Below are positions 47,520 through 60,000 of a stretch of 64,000 nucleotides of DNA, piece after piece. The notes under the pieces are model-generated. The model saw nothing but the letters and a program-made list of their open reading frames with translations. It did no database searches and had not been told where the DNA came from. This DNA is from Vigna angularis (lineage: Eukaryota; Streptophyta; Magnoliopsida; Fabales; Fabaceae). Each line of letters opens with the position of its first letter. Position 1 is the first letter of the stretch. The translations under genes and the position numbers were made by a program. The DNA is taken from NCBI RefSeq assembly GCF_016808095.1, contig NC_068976.1, forward strand, positions 5,613,001 through 5,677,000. Direction: 5' to 3'.

Positions 47520-49779
47520 TCACAGAGAAAAACTAGAAAGATGGAGAGGGGTAGGGGTTGAATAATGTTTTTAAACTCTTTTCACAAACTAACGCTTAAT
47601 AACTATTTTAGGGGTTAGATGGTCTTCAATAACTGCTAGACATTTGTATTTTTAAGCAAGCATTTAGGAAAATGTTTTAAGCAGATAAAGTGATAACACA
47701 AGTATTTTATACTGGTTCACTCAATCCTGAGCTATATCCAGTCTCTCTCAAGAACTCTTGAGAGGTTCAACTAATCTTGAGCTAAACAATACAAGTGTTT
47801 TAATTCTCTTCAGAATTCCCAAATACAATCAATGTTGGTTTATAAGTACAAATTTTAGTAACTCTCAGAGAAAGGATAAATACAATACAGAAAAATCTGA
47901 AAACTTGACGTTCTTTCTTTTGTTCTATGAACAGACATAAATTATTTAAGCTTGTGAGAGTCCTCCTTTTATAGCTTTCTTTGTATTCTCTTGTGGAAGT
48001 CCTATTTTTATAGCTTTCTTTTGTTCTATGAACAAACTTAGACGATGATAGCAAAAGTTTCTTGAATTCTCTTGTTTGAGTCCTCCTTTTATAGTTTTCT
48101 TTTATATATGATCATTACTAAGAGATATTTGACTTTGTTTAGAGTAATTAACTTCTCGTACGAAGACATGTACTTTTCTACGCCTTGGGAAAAACATTAT
48201 TTTTGCAATTAGAGCTTGTACAATTAAGGTAGGACATAAAGCTTTAGGAAACATTCCAAGAATGTCTTCATATCTAAACACATCTTTCTGATCCTCGTGT
48301 AGTTCTTTTGAGTATATTTTGGTGTTGTCAATATCTGCACAAATTCAAAGGAAAAAGTAGAGCAAACAAGATACAATACTACATACTTTTAATGATCTAT
48401 ACGTTGATATAATATTGAAGCATATTTCGTATAATAAGCATTTGGTGAAAGTCTGAGCTTTTTCAAGTAGTGACAATTGATAAGATATAGCGTTTATGGC
48501 TTCTTTCACTAAATGCGCTTTTTTTCAAATGTTTGTTTAATTCTTTTATACTTGACACGTCATGGTCTATCTTATAAGCGTTTAGTAAGAATGTTCAAAT
48601 ATGCACAATGTCTAGATGTTATACATCTCTAAATGATATTTCATTAAATATTGTTTGTTAAACTTCAAAACTTCGAGATATTAGTCAATCTATTCTCTTT
48701 AGACGATCTTATTTTAGAAAAGAGAGAAAAAAACCAACTTGAGAATTGAGAGAGATCACTATGAGAGAGAGAGGTTGGGAATTTTAGAAGAGTAATTGGT
48801 AGCATGAACGTGAGTGAAGAAGGGCTAGGTTGTGTTGTGAAGGTTTGTGCATATCAAAGAAATTAGTTTTGGCCAATGTATGGGGAAGCTGCCTTATTTA
48901 AATTATATATTTTATATGTAATTCTATTGTACTGCTTGAATGAAGTCAATTTCTATGTTGATTGATTGCATTGCACTTTCCTTTTGCTGGGTGATGTTAA
49001 AATAGGATATGTTGATCAATTGGTTGACTTGAGAACTATTGTCATGCTTGGAAAATAATTTATGCAATGTATGATAATGAATATAATTATTCTGAATGGT
49101 ATTCGAGTGTGTGCAGGGGGAGCAGTATTAGTCTGGTTTGTAACAACCCCAAAATACACCAAGTGTACTAGGTTGTTGTAGTAAACATGTGTCGTATACA
49201 TAGGGATTTGGAAAAAATAACAATGTTTTGAGCGGTTAGATCTTATGTAAAACTATTTTTGTGTAGGAAGTGTGAGTGTGGAGGTTAGCAGTATTATCAA
49301 ATCAATTTAGAACTTTATTTAAGCTATTAAAAGAGTGATTATAGTGTTTAAAACCATGTTGAATTTCGATTTCACAGATTCCTTCTCTCTTGTATCAGAT
49401 CTTCCTCTAAATTTTCAGTTTTAGAGGATCAAGTCCTGACAGTTCTCTTTGTGGTACTCTCTAGGCCCATCTCGGTACTCGAAGACTAGTATTTTTCCTA
49501 TTGTCCAGTGTGAAACTTGTCAGTGACAGCGTACGACTCACCTACATTAGATTAAGACTCTATTCCAATGAACGTCTCTAGTCTATTTCATCCATAAACA
49601 TACAGGAAAACTAATTGGAGCACAACTTAAGACTAGTTTCCACTCAATCGTAAGCAGTTAAATAAGATAAGTGATCAGTTCATCCAACAATCAAGCATAA
49701 ATCAATTAACCATTTTAAGTCAAATGAAAGGTACATAAATGAAAGTGTCCTCGAGTACAAGAGACATAGACCATTTCTT
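47520..49779. other. Unclassified repeat-like sequence
   Basis: Between 47940 and 48100 the words GAGTCCTCCTTTTATAGCTTTC and GAAGTCCTATTTTTATAGC recur three times within about 150 bp, a short direct-repeat cluster. Near 49130-49210 a TGTAACAACCCCAAAATAC segment has LTR-like style. No gene is recognised. Confidence 0.4.
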
Positions 49780-50950
49780 TGAATATAGACCCTCTCCTTA
49801 GGATTGGTCTAATCCATGTTTAAAAAAAATCAAAATTTTAAAGAAGATAAAATTTTGGATTGAGACCCTCCACTTAGCATTAATAATTGATCCTTAGAAA
49901 AATGACCTTCTTTTTGGAATTTGTCTAATTTGTCTTTCAAAAAAATCAAAATTACAAAGAGGATAAAGTTTCTTAGATATCGAACCTCTCATTGAGAAAG
50001 ATCAAATCTAGGTTCTCTTGTTTGATAACGACCATTTTTTTAGGAGTGGTCGAATCTACTTTCTCCTTTCAAATAACGACCCTCTCATTGGGAACGGTCG
50101 AGTTCAAGTTCTCCTATCAAATAATAACTCTCCTTGAGCATGGTCAAGTCCATGTTCTCCTTTTGGATAATGACCATCTCTTTCGAAATTGTTGTTGAAT
50201 CTGCTCTCTTTTATTTATTAGGACTATCTATTTGGAAATGGTTGTCAAATCATTTAGATATAAATCATCCTCAAGATTAGTTTAATAATATTTCAAAAAT
50301 GTTAAAATTTCAAAACAATAAAAATAATAATAATAATAAAAATAACATAAAAAACGTTTTCAAATTAGTATCCTCTACATGGTAATGATCATTGAATCCC
50401 TCTATTTTCAATAAAACCCTCTTTGTGGGAATGGTTGAATCGTAAATTTCAAAAATTCAAAAATTTAAAAAATACTTAATTTTTTTTAAAAATCAAAATT
50501 GAAAAATACCAAGAAAGGAAAAATATATAAAAAAAAATCAAAATCTCAAAAATTACCATAGGACATCTTGGTGGGAAGGGTCACTAGTTTGACTATATTT
50601 ACATCAAGACTTTCTCCATAGGAAAGGTTGTTAATTTGTCTTTATTTATTTAAATCAAGACATTCTAGGTGGGAGTGATAATTGATTTCTCTTCATTTAT
50701 TTACATCATTAACACCTTATCTACCGTCATTACCATTGATTTCTACTAAAAATTCAATTTTTTAAGAAAAAACTCAGAAAAAATGCCATAAATTCAAATT
50801 TTTAAAAAATTTCAAAATAAAAAATTTCAAAACCTTGCCTTGCCTTTGGACCGTCTTCACAAAAATGGCCACTAGTTTCCCTCTTCATTTTGGATCATGA
50901 ACCTTTCCATGGAATTGGTCAGCGTATTCGATTTGGTTCAATAATTTTTA
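49780..50950. repeat. Strongly degenerate tandem tract with a GACCCTCTC...GGxATGGTC core
   Basis: A loosely conserved core such as GACCCTCTCATTGGGAACGG followed by TCGAATCxA recurs about 15 times at irregular 40-110-bp spacing. It is interrupted by A-rich TTTAAAAAAAATCAAAATTT stretches. Best-preserved copies lie at 49980-50200. Probably non-coding retrotransposon or intergenic minisatellite. Polarity is unknown. Confidence 0.65.
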
Positions 50951-51941
50951 GTTTTCCCATATTTCTTCTTTGTCTCTTTTTGAAATTTGTACGAAATTAA
51001 TATATCTATACTTATCTTTTCCTACAATATGAAAATGTCAAATTTTTACATTATCTAGTAAAATTAAATAAAGAATGACAACTATCAACAACCAATTTCA
51101 TTCCAATAAATAAAAATTGATTTCAGAAAAATAAAAAAGTATAGGTTTTAATAAAAAGGAATGAAATAAAAGTTCCTTGGGAAATTTTAATTTTCTTTTA
51201 AAAAATAAAAAAGAAAAGAAAAGAAAGTTTTATTATTGGATTTTATTATGCCCAATATACTTTTGACATTTATAATCTCCCATTTGTATTTTATCCACCC
51301 TCACCACTCCATATCATTTTAGCCCAATGCTTTTATATTCTCACCCTCTCCTTACTTTTCTACCACCTATGTTTCTCATCTCTCAGTTTTTCCTTTAGAG
51401 AAAGTATTGATTTTGATTCTAATAATTAGAAACAATATTCTTGATAATAATTAGAACCAACATTCGTGATATTATGCTTGATTTGATTCTCGAAATATGT
51501 TCCTATAACGACCAATTCTTTTTTATATTGTTCATTATAATTAAGGCTAAGATTATATTGATATTGTAATAAACATATGCTTTGTCATATGAAAAAAGAA
51601 AAAGAAAATAAAATAAAATTTCTACACTTATCCCTTTCTTTTCCAACCTACGAGAAAATTCATCAACAAAATTATCTTTCAAGTGTTTTTTTTTTTCTTT
51701 GGCTTTTGTTTCATCTAGATTTAATATGTGAATATGTTGTGAAAGATTGAGTGATTGAATGTAATATATAATTATATGTTGATATTTTCTCTTTAATGGT
51801 TCCATCAACCCCAAGGCCCGGTACCATTTTCACTTCCACCTATCATATACATTCATTCATCTCATCACCTCCACCTCACTGCTTATTGTTTGGATTGTAA
51901 TATTACTTAATGCACTCCACATTTACACTTCACACACTCAT
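50951..51941. other. AT-rich sequence, no gene seen
   Basis: Short frames only. The 3' half of the copia element at 51942-54880 should have lain here but cannot be recognised. Confidence 0.4.
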
Positions 51942-54470
51942 TTATTTTATTTTATTGTTGAGTTTGTTTTTATTTTTCTCATTGTAATCCACGCCATATT
52001 GCTCTGAGTATCCTTTTGCCACCAACTGAGGCTTGTGTTTTTCAATAACCCTATGTTCATTGAGTTTTGTTTTAAAAATCCATTTGACTCCAATAAGTAT
52101 GATTCCTTTTGGAGCATCCCTCAATTCCCATGTTTTGTTTCTCTCAATTGCTTGAATCTCTACATTCATTGCTTCTCTCCATTCTACACTTTGAGAAGCT
52201 TCCTTATAGGAATTACGATCACCTCCATGTTCGACCAACATTAATGCCATGAGGTCAACTTCTGTAGAAAACTGGATATAGTTTTCCATCCAAATTGATT
52301 TTCTTTTTTGTCGCATTGTCCTTCCTTGGACTTCGTGTTGCATGTTCATTAACTTTCTTTGCTAAAGGATCAAACAATTTAAAGGCTTTGGATACATCAC
52401 TGATACCCAGGAATACATAACACTTACTTTTGTTGTTAAGTTTGCTTCTCTTTTGATCGGATATGTGAGTATGAGCTACACAACCAAAGACTCGAAAATA
52501 ATATATACTCTTGGTTTTTCACCAAACCAAGCTTTTTCGAGGGTTTTCTATTCAACAACTGAAGTTGGACTTCTGTTTTGTACATGCACACACCATCTAG
52601 TTGCTTCAGGCCAAAACACTTTAGGAACTTGTTTCTCATTCATTATTGTACGTACTGCATTCATGATCATTTTGTTCTTCGTTCAGAAACTCCAGTTTGT
52701 TGCGGCGTGCAAGCAGTAGTTAATTGTCTGGAAATTCCTTGAGTTCTGCAAAATTCTTCAAACTTCGTTGATGTAAATTAACCTCCTCGAATGGTCCTCA
52801 AAGATGTAATGCACATACCAACTTCTTTTTCAACATCAACTTTGAATTTTTTGACATAGTCAAAGCCTCATATTTTTCTTACAAAAAAAGATCCAAGTTT
52901 TACAAGAAAAATCATCAATGAAGGTTAATATATACCTCTTGTTGCTATTTGAGGTGGTGTGATGGGACCACAAATGTCAGCATGAATGAGCTGAAGTTGT
53001 TTTGAGGCCCTCTATAAGCATTTATTTGGTATTGGCTCCCTATGTTGTTTGCCAATGAGACATGTTTCCTAAATTCTATTTTAAAATTTTAGTGGTGGAA
53101 GTCATGTGACCATCCCTTTGCTTGCAAGTGTGTTTAGTCTTTTGTAGCTAAGATAACCAAAACGAAAGTGCCACAAGTGTGGTTCTTGATCGAAACTGGT
53201 ATTTGTTTGCTTACACATTGATTCTTTAGGTGCTGCAAATGTTGTGACGTAAAACATTATGTTACCTTTCATTTTAGAATGCATAATCAGACGGTTCTCG
53301 AGATGGAATATCTTGCAGCTACCTTGCTAGATTAAGATTGATAGGCCCTTGTCTTAAAGTTGGCCTAAACTAAGTAAATTATTCTTTAACTCAGGGACAA
53401 AATAAACATCTCATATTACCTGAGTAAAACAGGTTATTTGTAACCGGATGCTTCCTTTTCCAACCATTGACATTGTTGTGTTACTTTCAAGCTTCATAGT
53501 TTTGCATAATCCTTCCTCAAAATCAAAAAATCATTCCTTGCTTCCGTCATATGGTTGTTGCAGCCGGAATCTAGAAACCATACGTCCTCATGTATGTGTG
53601 ATGAAGTTCTTCATATGCCACTAATAAAATTTCTTCATCTTTTTCATCAAGTTCTGCATACTGAACCTATTTTTCCCAATTTGGACCCTCATAATGGAAG
53701 TGACCCAGTTGGTGACATTTAAAGCACTCAATAGTGATTTATTCAATGATTGTCTACCTCTTCCACGTCCTGCTTTGCTTCGGCCTCCTCTAAATGCACC
53801 TCTACCACCCCTACCCCTAGAAGGTCTATTATCATTTGTTATCTTCAAAACTTTTTCTTCTATTTGGAAGTCCTGCATACGTTGTTCATGCACTAAAAGA
53901 TTGTCGTGTAGTTCATCTATAGTTAAAACATCCAAATCATTTGACTCTTCTATTGAACATACGACATAGTTGAATTTCAATGTCAAGGATCTAAGTATTT
54001 TGTAGACAACTGTGCTTTCTTCCATTATCTCACCATTTGATTTCATTTTGGTGACTACATGAAGAAGTTTGCCTATGTAGTTGTCAGTCGATTCCCCTTT
54101 CATAGTATACAATTCAAACTTTCTTCTTAGTGCTTGAAGTTGTGCCCTTTTTACCCTTATGGACCCTTGATACTTTCTCTGCATAGATCCTGTATTTCCT
54201 TCGAAGTTGCTTTGTTTAGAATAGTTTCAAGAATTTCTCTTTAGAACAAGAAATTCTTGACTTTCAAGTCCTTGAGCTTGGTCTCTTCAATAATCTGCCA
54301 TTGAGCCTTTATCAGTATAGTTCCATGTGTAGAGGTTGGATTACCTTCTTCTATAAGATGCCACATTTCCTTACTTCTTAGGAAATTCTCCATTGTCATG
54401 GACCAAAAATCATAATGGCCATCAAACTTTGGAATGACTGGCTGAACAAATTATTCAGACGACATGACGA
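51942..54470 (-). pseudogene. Copia gag-pol remnant
   Basis: Recognisable pieces: gag with YTMKGESTDNYIGKLLHVV and an Arg/Gly-rich linker (SRGRGGRGAFRGG) before the expected zinc knuckle; pre-integrase HLWHFRFGYLSYKRL; RT entry EAMNVEIQAIERNKTWEL and VKWIFKTKLNE, then KPQLVAKGYSEQYGVDY. These match copia of the Tork type (inference). Several stops and frameshifts. Confidence 0.83.
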
Positions 54471-54880
54471 ACAAGCTGTGGTTCACTGTTACACTCTTAC
54501 ACTCACAGTGTTTTCACTTTATTTGTAGTGATCTCTCTCTTATACTCATAGTATTTCCACTTGTTACACTGTCACCCTGTATCAGACCCCTTTTGGAGCT
54601 CTGATACCAATTGTAAAATGCAATAAAAGTGCTCACACGCCGGAGGGAAGCAACTCATTGTATATTATTAATGAATTGATCGTGGCTTATATAAACCCAA
54701 ATACAATAACAAAATGTAAGTGTAGTATCACATTTCGTGGTAAGTCCACGTTGTATATTAACAGCCCGAAAATAGTGAAAACAGAAAAAGACTGGTTCTA
54801 TAAACTAGATTTATTTAAAACTAATAAATCCTTACGTGACATACACATGACACTTTATCAACACTTTGTGCCACATTAAT
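51942..54880 (-). mobile_element. Decayed 3'-truncated copia element
   Basis: On the minus strand, in order: part of the 5' LTR (54612 to about 54880), primer-binding site TGGTATCAGAGCTCC (about 54595-54609), gag (53621-54470), GAG-pre-integrase (about 53102-53284), scattered integrase fragments, and the first part of reverse transcriptase (51942-52349). The rest of RT, RNase H and the 3' LTR are absent. It lies immediately upstream of the zinc-ribbon gene and ends the transposon-rich part of the window. Confidence 0.82.
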
Positions 54881-54963
54881 AGGAGCACATGGGTGAATCT
54901 CCCTTTTACATCTCATTTTGGAGACCTTTCATCCTATATAAATAGAGGTCTCCACTCCTTTTT

Positions 54964-55145
54964 AATAATTCACTCTTAATCTTTAAAAAAAAACTTTTGT
55001 CAAGATTACTCCAAACATTCTTTCTCAAAGTTACTTAGCTAAAATTTTCCTAAAATAATTCACTCTTAATCTTAAAAAAGAAAACTTTTGTCAAGATTAC
55101 TCCAAACATTCTTTCTCAAAGTTACTTTAGCTAAAATTTTCCTAA
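54964..55145. repeat. 90-bp tandem duplication upstream of the zinc-ribbon gene
   Basis: AATAATTCACTCTTAATCTT starts at 54964 and again at 55054. Both copies continue through CTTTTGTCAAGATTACTCC and CAAACATTCTTTCTCAAAG to GCTAAAATTTTCCTAAAA, with a few indels. A strong TATA-like CCTATATAAATAGAGG lies just before (about 54935). Confidence 0.92.
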
Positions 55146-55632
55146 AAGTTCCTCTAGCCTTCTTCCTCTAAAATTGGTCTCACCTTTCTAAATATCAATC
55201 TCAATACACCTTAGATCACACACACCGAACCTTTTTAACATCCTTTTTCTTATACTGCACCCTTCATCCAAGACTCCACTCCATCAAACCATGAAGCAAG
55301 GAGTCATCAAAATATATTTAGGAAATCTTATTCCGAAAATCTTATGAAGAAAGTCTTATTCTTGAAAATCACTTTTTTAAAGGGTAAATTGATATTTTGA
55401 AAATTTGGAGGTACGAGAAAAAATTATGGGAGTACATAAAGCTGATTGCAGAAGGCGGTGACCCACCTATACAAGGCCCACATCGAAAGTCCAAAGTTGA
55501 AGAAATCTTAAGAAACCTCCAGAGAATCGAAATAGCGTAAGCTAAAATTTTCTCAAATTTATAGTAAGAAAACACCAATTTCGTTTAGAACAAAGAACAA
55601 AAGGTGAAGTTTCAGAGGGTTAAGTTTGAGCC

Positions 55633-55962
55633 ATGTTCTTCTTCTTCGTGGGAGGGTTACAGCAAGAGGTGCGACAGGTTCTGAAATCCGGTGTGAGCAA
55701 GTGCACGTACTGCGGCAGCAGCGTCGATCTTGTGAACACCGAAAAGGTTCTCAAGCTCTTCTTTGTTCCCGTGTGGCGGTGGCCGGCTAAGGATCCTCTC
55801 TATCATTGCGCCTATTGTAAGAACTTCTTCCCCTACAATTACTCTCTGCCGCCCGCCGCCGAATCGCCGGAGGCGGTGGCAGAAGCCTTGCGCTGCCGCT
55901 TCTGCGAGCGCGCGGTGGACGCAGACTTCCGATTCTGCCCCTTCTGTGGATCCGAACTGTGA
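55633..55962 (+). CDS. Small intronless two-zinc-ribbon protein
   Basis: 109 residues, ATG 55633 to TGA 55962. Four CxxC pairs form two probable zinc ribbons: C24-x2-C27 with C59-x2-C62, and C88-x2-C91 with C102-x2-C105. Between them is the motif KVLKLFFVPVWRWPAKDP, which I recognise as the signature of a plant zinc-ribbon family of unknown function. The N-terminus MFFFFVGGLQQEVRQVL is hydrophobic but short; it could be a membrane-proximal or buried segment rather than a signal peptide. Base composition is GC-rich at third positions in the C-terminal half, unlike the surroundings, which supports coding. It is convergent with CAO. No reaction or partner can be assigned. Confidence 0.85.
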   Translation: MFFFFVGGLQQEVRQVLKSGVSKCTYCGSSVDLVNTEKVLKLFFVPVWRWPAKDPLYHCAYCKNFFPYNYSLPPAAESPEAVAEALRCRFCERAVDADFRFCPFCGSEL

Positions 55963-57035
55963 ACGTAAAATTGGGAGAGCTTTGGGGAAAATTTGAAGCG
56001 TAATAAATGAAATTGTGGAATTGTTGGTTGTTATGTCCCATACTATGATCGTTTTTTTTTTCTGAAATTGGATAATAATTTGGGAACTTGTACATGAACG
56101 CAATATGCCTATGTTGCGCGGAAATTTTACGTTAAATTTGTATTTTCCATATTGCTTGATTTAGCAATAATGGGTTATTTCTTTCAATGTGTTGAAAAGA
56201 TTTATTTATTTTTGTTTCGAATATACTTTTTGTGAAAGTATAAAAAATTAAAAGGTTTAAAAGAGCAGGAGTGTGATAGCCAGAACAAAACCATATTATA
56301 TCACAAAACCATATTGTAGCTTTTAATAAATATTTATGACGACTTAAATAATGATAATAAAATTTGTACAGGTCTTAATTAAGAGAAGACTAGTGTTGAA
56401 ACATATCTAATGATGATTTCGATAATGACATTTACTAACAAACACTAAATCATTATAGAATATCATTTAAGTACTTGGCTGAAAAAATATACATAAGTAT
56501 TTGTTGGAAATTGAGAAGCACGGTCAAATATATGCATTGAAATTAAGAAAGTAACAAAACAAGGTTCGATTTTAAATTTTATGTAGAAATGGTAATCTAC
56601 TCAAAACCTTAATGTCTTGATCCACTATCCGTGTTTATCTGCAATTTTTTCTAATATCAAAGATCACAACGAAATCATAATAATTCGAACCTCAGATTCA
56701 AACACAGTAATAATAAAATATGTCTGAAATTGTAAACCCTAAATTAGATAGCATTGGCATATAAATATTGTTTCATACTACATGCCCTTTTGTTCCAGGG
56801 TGAGGTTAAGGCACCAGCTGAGATGGTGCAGATATCACAAGGTAAAAAATGATTGGCACTGTACAGAATTTGAAAAAATAAAAAGGGAAAAGGGTGAAAA
56901 GGTGTCCAGACTCTCAAGTATATTTGGAAAGGAACAGCCTCTTATGAATACAAGAGTTCCCGGATGGTGTTGTAGAGATGTAGGCTTGAGTTGCAAAAAG
57001 AAAAATTCCTTATTGGAGGATCGAAGAAGCACTGT
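55963..57035. other. Convergent spacer between the zinc-ribbon and CAO genes
   Basis: It should hold the 3' untranslated regions of both genes. The plus-strand open frame at 56782-57135 overlaps the CAO last exon in antisense and has no recognisable homology. No repeat family is seen. Confidence 0.45.
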
Positions 57036-60000
57036 TTATTCTGTATTTGATGTATATGAGGTGAATGGTAGTTGTTTATCTCCTCGCTCCAATGCATCTC
57101 TCCATATTCTGTATCTCACCCCAAGCTTATCATAGGGTACTGGAAAATTCCATACATTTGCTCCATCGTTCATTCGTTCCTGTTGCCCCACCACTAACCG
57201 CAGATCCTCATTTATAACCTTTTGGTACATGAACGTCAAAACACCGATTAGTACAACATGGAGAAGGAAAAGATAACATTTGTTTAAGGACAAAACTTAC
57301 ATAAACTCTTTCATGTTCTTGTTATTAACTTGTGTATTTAAATGATGACACATGTGATTTCTTTTCTTTTGCAATCTACTGCTATCCACATATTAGTTGA
57401 GAACATGATAACCAGAGAATTGTACTTTAATAAATAATCAATACTAAAAATTCAAATCACATCAAATATTGTGTTATAGGAAGAATAGTGACAGATTTTT
57501 AAGATTTCCTAGAGGCAAATGCACATTAAGGATTATATGGCAGCAAGATTTTTTATTTCGAGATTTCTTATTTTATTTTTTAATATATAAAAAAATAATT
57601 TTTCCCCATTTTCTCGTATTACAACTGTGATCAAAGCTCGACTATTCTATTTCAAATTTGTTTTTTCATGAATTAAAATGTATATCATGTCCGTGTGTTC
57701 TAAGTATTTTCATATTTCCTATTTCAAAATATAACTACTTTGTAAAACCTTGTGATATTTTACTTTTGTGAAAATGTTATAATTATTGTTTATTCCCACG
57801 TGGAAAAGTTTTGCTAGTAGTGTATTTATCTTAAGCATGTTTAAATAACCCAATTTATGAGGATATCTGCAGCAAAAGCCGGTAGTCCTCTAGACATAAT
57901 TTAATTTTGGGTAAATAATTTTATTAGTCTCTAAAAATATTAAATTCTTTCACATGGATCCCGAAAGCGGGAAATTCCAAATAAACCCCTGAAACTATGA
58001 CTGTTTTATTTAAGTCCCTAAACTTAATTAATTGCTGTCATTTTGGTCCGAAAGATATGTTATATTATACTAAGATCGGATTGAAGCCTTGAAGCTTTTA
58101 TTAATTTCTTTTGGTTAAAGACAATAAGCACGCGCAACCCTTCCTACCCTTTTTATCTTATTCTGTTCTTCCTCCCAAACTCAAATTATCGAACATAGTT
58201 AAATATAGATTCATTGTTCGAAAAAACTCTACCTGGTCTGCGAAATGCCTCCATAGATACTGAATAAAAGGTATATGCTTAAGCAGGGGAGCGAAATCCA
58301 GTGACATTCTATATAGCAATCTTGTCTTTTGTTTCGAAGATGGTAAACAGACATGAAGTTGGTGCAGGTGCGTTGAACACTCCCTGATATTTTGTCCCCT
58401 CAGTTTCCCAGGCTTTGAAATCCCAATGGTTGATAAAACCATGCAAGGTGGTCGAAACTCCATATCAATAGGATAAGGGTCCCAGTATCCATGCAGGCCA
58501 GATGCAGGTGTCAAAAACTTCACCAAGCTGCAAGTTCAAATTCATGCAAGGAGAATGAATAAGCTAGAGCATTAATATTTAAGACATATAACAGAAAGCT
58601 GAAATATTACATTCATAACCAATGTAAGATAAAAGTGTTACTACAGTATGATATTGAGCTATTAACCCCAGAAATATACCACTTTCCAATGCATTTGCCA
58701 TAAAATTGTCAATGGAAAGACTTAGTAGAGGGCATTATTACAACATAATGTATATCTTCAAGAAAACTCCAAGTCTTTACTGAGTAATCATTTTTGCTTT
58801 GTCCTAGTGTTACTAGGTGCGTAAAACTTAAAGGGAAGTTGCAGGAAAGGGAAAGAGGATTTTGATCAATTTGTACGAATCTGAATTGAAACATCCCCCA
58901 AAGGCATTTTGATCCCTTAATCACTTGTCTTTTCTGAATGACAATTGCTTTTAGTTTTTAATGGTATAAACCAAACAAACCTGGGAACACTCCATCCCTT
59001 AGCGAATGTTGAAGTGTGAGTAAAAGGGGCATGGGCAAGATCCAAAAGATTGTCCAAAAGTAAACCATGTTCAATTGGAAGTTCCATCACAATCTGTAAC
59101 AAGGGAAGAGCGACCAAGTAAGAAGACACATGATTTTTTTTTTTTTTTGTTTTAATCAATCATATAATTATAATTCTTTATCTCGCACTGAACACAATAC
59201 CTAGTGGAACAGATTCTATCGATAACGTACCTCGGCATGGATTTCAAATCCAGAAGGCGGTAGTAAAGATGGAAGTGTAGCCGTTGGCGGATCATTTCCA
59301 GGCCAAATCCAGATCATTCCCTCCTTTTCAAAGCATGGAACTGACTTTATTTTCACATTTAGAAATCGAGTAGATGGCATTTTCTCACATTTTCCTTCAG
59401 TGGTATATTCCCAGCCTGATATCCAACCATTTGGTAATTTTAGAGTCTGTAAATTTCAGTGTACGTCTGTAGGCTATATCGTGTCTTGTGAAATTACAGG
59501 AAAATTGAAGTATCAACAAGTGCAAACAACTCATACATAGGACATAATAATTTGTTCCAGTCATGACTAACCATGGTAGGGGCATTGGATACGACCCTCA
59601 TTTACTGAACCCAGGTGCAGAGGACAGGCTCTGTGTGCACAAGTATTCTGGACACATCCAGGCTTTCCATCTTTCCCTCTGAAGATAACCCATGGTTCCT
59701 CAAAACATTCTATTGGGATCTGAGATAGAAAAATGGCAAACACACTACTTGAGAATTAACATTTTAGCTTAGAGCATGTCTATCTTTCACCGGACATCAC
59801 ACCCGGTTATCCCCAAGAAAAATTGAAAACAAAAATAGAGAAGCGAAAAAAAAAAAAAACTAATGTGAAATATTGAAACTTTTTTATTTTCTACCAGTCA
59901 TAATGTGTCACAAAAAGACATTTTAGTAGCCTTCATGGGTATACTCAAATGGGGAGATTAGGATAAAAACCTTAAATTCAGCTCTTTAATAGTTAAGAAA

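Noticed and set aside
56782..57135. Plus-strand 117-codon frame
   Set aside because: It overlaps the last CAO exon in antisense; the minus-strand exon has clear homology and splice sites.
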